This document shows positions 63,302-64,000 of a DNA stretch of 64,000 nucleotides, piece by piece. The translations under genes were made by a program, and so were the position numbers. How positions within the stretch are numbered: position 1 is the stretch's first letter; the number at the start of each line of letters is the position of its first letter. Source of the DNA: Paraburkholderia hiiakae (GTDB lineage Bacteria > Pseudomonadota > Gammaproteobacteria > Burkholderiales > Burkholderiaceae); the NCBI RefSeq assembly GCF_904848665.1, contig NZ_CAJHCQ010000005.1, positions 369,557 to 433,556 of the forward strand, written 5' to 3'. Below the pieces are notes generated by a model. It made no database searches. It had not been told where the DNA came from and saw only the letters and a program-made list of their open reading frames with translations.

Positions 63302-63618
63302 GATTGTCTCCGCTGGGAACCCGAACGTATGCAAATAAATAGTAGTCCTATGTAATTATTTGTTCTGTGCCGCGAGGCCGCCATACATGGGCGGTTTCTA
63401 CAGAGCATAGGTTCGGGTGGGGCGCGGTGTGGGGCAGGATGCCGTGAAGTGTTGGTCAGCGCACAGACGTGACAGGCAGCCGTAAGCCAGTCGACGAAGC
63501 GGTGTCACCCGTTTGCGATCGTTGCGCACACACGGGACGAGATGCAACGGAAGGAGGAGATTTTCCGGGTTCGCGCGTCAGGACACGGCGCGGCGAGCCG
63601 AAACCCGCCCGCGCGCGC
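63302..63618. other. intergenic stretch
   Basis: About 317 bp between the exported protein gene and the toxin gene, mixed composition, AT-rich near 63340-63365 where the promoter of the exported protein probably lies. No gene supported. Confidence 0.4.
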
Positions 63619-63888
63619 TCACTTCTTCGTGTAGTGATACCGGCACTGCAGCACCGCGATCGACTCGCCGAACACGCCATACACGAGCCGGTACTCCTGG
63701 TCGATGCGCCTTGACCAGTAGCCCGCGAGATCGCCCTTCAGGCGCTCGGGCTTGCCCACGCCGTCAAACGGATCGCGCGCGCACGCACTGAGCAGCGCGT
63801 TGATCTTCCCGAAGTGCACACGGTCCGTCCCGTACCAGCCGAGGTACTGCTCCCACGCAGCGGGGGCAAACGAGATCGCGCGCGCCAT
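63619..63888 (-). CDS. yoeB: YoeB family toxin (ribosome-dependent endoribonuclease)
   Basis: 89 residues, the normal size for Txe/YoeB, which cleaves mRNA on the ribosome. Family features: WEQYLGWYGTDRVHFGKINA, GKPERLKGDLAGYWSRRIDQ with catalytic Glu and Arg, EYRLVYGV, and the C-terminal CRYHYTKK with the catalytic His. The cognate YefM/Axe antitoxin normally lies immediately upstream and overlaps the toxin start. Here the 112 bp upstream, to the window edge, are occupied by 25-bp repeats and no antitoxin is visible. Confidence 0.9.
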   Translation of the reverse strand: MARAISFAPAAWEQYLGWYGTDRVHFGKINALLSACARDPFDGVGKPERLKGDLAGYWSRRIDQEYRLVYGVFGESIAVLQCRYHYTKK

Positions 63889-63900
63889 CTGTCACTGACC

Positions 63901-64000
63901 GGCATATTCGAGCCATTCCGGGATCGGCGTAATCGAGCCACCGGATGATCGGCGCAATCGGGCCACTCGATGATCGGCGTATTGGAGCCACCGCAGGATC
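63901..64000. repeat. four 25-bp tandem repeats at the window edge
   Basis: The last 100 bp divide into exactly four 25-bp units starting at 63901, 63926, 63951 and 63976; unit 2 begins GGCGTAATCGAGCCACCGG and each unit ends in GATC. Units share about 70-85% of bases. The array starts 12 bp after the toxin start codon and runs off the window. Multiple short terminal repeats of this kind, with GAGCCACC cores, are typical of IS21-family ends, so an insertion sequence probably begins here. The element itself is not in view. Confidence 0.75.

Overview
The window looks like chromosomal DNA of a Burkholderiaceae betaproteobacterium (Paraburkholderia or Caballeronia type). The evidence is high GC, strongly GC-biased codons over the first 32 kb, and protein families typical of that group: MaeB, GlpR-D-K-F, MHS transporters and many LysR/IclR regulators. 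Taxonomy is an inference from gene content only.

From 1 to 32.4 kb the sequence is orderly metabolic chromosome. A minus-strand operon (5337 to 6) encodes an IclR regulator, a cyclase-family hydrolase, an SDR, a 3-hydroxyacyl-CoA-dehydrogenase-family enzyme, an AtoE transporter and a muconolactone-isomerase-family protein; an MHS transporter diverges from it. A LysR gene, the malic enzyme maeB, small hypotheticals, a GNAT enzyme, an XRE-cupin regulator and a purine permease follow. Next comes a complete glycerol regulon (glpR, glpD, glpK, glpF) with strong candidate GlpR operators. From 20.0 to 32.4 kb lies a full non-phosphorylative L-rhamnose system: L-rhamnose 1-dehydrogenase, lactonase, L-rhamnonate dehydratase, a dehydrogenase and hydrolase for the diketo route to pyruvate and lactate, mutarotase, an MFS importer, an ABC importer and a LysR regulator. 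Two 52-bp copies of a composite motif with identical internal spacing sit in its two promoter regions.

At about 32.84 kb the metabolic DNA stops inside an SRAP (YedK/HMCES family) gene, of which only the C-terminal part remains. Immediately beyond are three overlapping tyrosine recombinases and a small coiled-coil protein, a Tn554/recombinase-in-trio style integration module. Codon use becomes visibly less GC-rich. A scrapyard follows (38.3-44.1 kb): small hypothetical genes, two related DEDD-type exonucleases, two XRE regulators, a doubly frameshifted pseudogene and a decayed MHS transporter.

The main cargo is a tight five-gene plus-strand operon (44,430-60,419). Its last three genes are DISARM-type: drmA helicase, drmB DUF1998 protein and drmC phospholipase-D nuclease. 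It opens with a 2244-residue STAND/AAA-type P-loop NTPase and a 934-residue protein in the position of, and perhaps related to, DrmE. No DNA methyltransferase or SNF2 helicase is present. This methylase-free, NTPase-headed DISARM-like operon is the best candidate here for an undescribed anti-phage system.

The right end holds a second, near-complete SRAP gene, an exported protein with a phage-tail-collar-like C terminus plus a small partner, a YoeB-family toxin without a visible antitoxin, and four exact-period 25-bp repeats reaching the window edge, probably the start of an insertion sequence. No rRNA, tRNA or CRISPR array was seen.
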